Origin: Syngnathus acus
Lineage: Eukaryota; Chordata; Actinopteri; Syngnathiformes; Syngnathidae
Reading direction: 5' to 3'
Assembly: GCF_901709675.1 (NCBI RefSeq)
Contig: NC_051088.1
Coordinates: 3,097,164 to 3,161,163 of the forward strand
DNA: 64,000 nucleotides
Under the pieces are notes generated by a model. That model made no database searches and had not been told where the DNA came from. It saw nothing but the letters and a program-made list of their open reading frames with translations. Position numbers and translations under genes: made by a program. Below, one piece after another: positions 62,314 to 64,000 of this stretch; position 1 is the stretch's first letter, and every line of letters starts with the position of its first letter.

Positions 62314-64000
62314 CTGAGGAGGAAGATAAAATGTGACAATCAATACACTCGAGTAAAAATGCAGCACAAAACATGCAAACTTTACAGAACATTAAAACGG
62401 TTCTGTTCAATCTGAACGTGTTGGATCACAGTAAAAAAAACGAGTTTTGATTTGAGTTGTTTCACACGTGCTAGAACATTCTTTGAAATTTTGCGAGAAT
62501 ATCACCACCAAGTCAGAGCATTGTTACATTGTCAGTTTCCACTTTAGACTTTAAAAAGATGAACACGTGTGACAATGACAATAAAGATCTATTCTATGCA
62601 AACTTGAGAAACTGTTAGATGCTGAAACAGTGGTCAAAGTATTGTAAGAATCTTTTGAAATCCTCTGTACTCAACAGCATCTCAGCTTCCCTATGTGGCT
62701 TGCATTTCAAACAGCATCATTTCAACCAAACTTGCAACATGCCAAATTATCGGCCGTTATGGTTCGGCTCCTCCTTTTCCACAGAATTCAAATTTACCCA
62801 CTCTGGTTTTGCCAAGCGGTGACCTGGTGGAAAATAAGTGAAATTAAAGACAGGAACATGATTTCAAAATTGTGGTCCACACTAAGCAAAAAAGCACTAG
62901 AAATCAAGCACATGAAGTATTGTGCTTGACAAGGAAATACTGCATTGCCGACAAAACCTGTTTGAGGTGACTCCCAAGAAAGAAGTGTCACTGTTTTCAT
63001 AGAGCAGCACTGCTTGTTGCATACACAAAGTAATGACGCACTACTAGTCAATCGCACTGGGTACACTTACACAAGTTACAACCATTCGGGTCTGTGTGAG
63101 TGCAAACTACAAACTACTCTGTCTACGACATTAATTGCTTTTGCAGCATGAGATAAATCAGGCACAAGTATTTTTGCTAAGTAACATTGTTATGCGCAAT
63201 TAACTTCTGTATTCAGCAAAAAAAAAGTCAAAGCACTACCTTCCAGTTCAGATGTATATATTCCAATTTTGGGCAGAAAAAAAAAATACAGACCAGACTA
63301 TGAATGGGGCGATTTAATTAAAATACATGCACACGGTGGTTAGAGTAAATAAAGACTAAAACAAATATCGGTCATTTGGCCGATGTCTGAATGGCCATAT
63401 TCAGCCAGCCGATGAATTGGTCAGACATTTTTCGTTGAAAATTATGCGCAAAACTTGAATTGATCAGGAGATAAATTTGGTTTGAAACCATTATGTCATC
63501 AACCTGCACTCACGCTCGTTAACACTAAGTCCAATGTTGTCCGGGTTTGGTCACGTGACCGCAACACAGGACGCTGATTGATCGAAGAATCACTCCGGCT
63601 TGTACTGACCCGAAAAAGAAAATGCTAACCACCTGGCATGCAGCTGTGGCTTCGAGACACCACGTGGTGTATCAGGCGATAGAAATACATTTAAAGAAAC
63701 TTTGCCATACAAAAAAGAAAAAAAAAAAGAAAACTACTGCAATCCATTATAGTGCGTCATCACCGCCTGGGTCGTTGTGGCGTAACGTAACTAACCGATA
63801 ACACGACCACTCAGAAGGATTGAACGCATGGCTAATGACCGTTTTTAATTTTTTTTTACACATTCAACTGAAATGCAACACGTGCTGCAAGGCCCACAAG
63901 GAGCCCCGTGATCTTAAGCATGACATAATGGGCCGCGGTCAACTCGTACGTAGCGTCAAAATAGCTCAAAAAGCCTGTTTGATAAGTTTACCCGGAGTTG
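62314..64000 (-). other. Probable tkt intron 1, no recognised feature
   Basis: I looked for the missing N-terminal exon (ending ...AGSG in phase 2) on the minus strand and did not find it. The sequence is AT-rich with A runs near 63,270 and 63,715. The first exon(s) probably lie beyond 64,000. Confidence 0.45.

Noticed and set aside
62619-62929. Small plus-strand frames opposite the tkt 5' region
   Set aside because: No domain or conservation cue; they overlap AT-rich intron sequence.

Overview
The window is vertebrate nuclear DNA, almost certainly from a ray-finned (teleost) fish. It has spliced vertebrate genes with short GT-AG exons, long introns, dense microsatellites and a fish-type transposon load: Rex3, L2/CR1-like and RTE-like LINEs, Tc1, hAT relics, tRNA-derived SINEs and many short inverted-repeat (MITE-like) elements. 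No bacterial, organellar or CRISPR content was seen.

Three host genes are present. (1) mecp2, minus strand, from a MAAV... first exon at 3643 leftwards through the methyl-CpG-binding domain to the window edge. (2) irak1, plus strand, 10,695-53,246. I could assemble all 14 exons with matching splice phases, giving 2148 nt, or 715 codons plus stop. The product has a death domain, a proline/serine-rich linker, a kinase domain and a C-terminal tail with three TRAF6-type PxExx(acidic/aromatic) motifs. (3) tkt (transketolase), minus strand, 62,313 to 59,340. It shows 13 exons in consistent phase that end in a stop; the 5' exon(s) before the GHP motif are not in the window. mecp2 and irak1 are divergent neighbours here and are also neighbours at human Xq28, so this is a conserved synteny block.

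Layout. 1-3643: mecp2. 3644-10,694: intergenic, with a TG repeat, a SINE, a Tc1-like transposase stub, an L2 LINE split by a TA-flanked MITE, an intact Tc1 transposon in TA repeats, a second SINE and a LINE 3' end. 10,695-30,204: irak1 exons 1-12, with hAT, TIR, LINE and Penelope-like insertions in the introns. 30,205-52,416: one 22.2 kb irak1 intron holding SINEs, two MITEs back to back, a solo LTR, a full-length Rex3 nested in a hAT nested in another TIR element, a nearly complete RTE-like LINE, pogo-like MITEs, an L2/CR1-like 3' fragment and a short-LTR Ty3/gypsy element split by another LINE. 52,417-53,246: last two irak1 exons. 53,250-59,339: SINEs, LINE remnants and the tkt 3' UTR. 59,340-62,313: tkt. 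62,314-64,000: probably tkt intron 1, nothing recognised.

mecp2 encodes a methyl-DNA reader. irak1 encodes the Toll/IL-1 receptor signalling kinase acting between MyD88/IRAK4 and TRAF6. tkt encodes a thiamine-diphosphate enzyme of the non-oxidative pentose phosphate pathway. They are linked by synteny, not by pathway. Most of the remaining sequence is mobile DNA, and many insertions can be dated relative to each other from target-site duplications.
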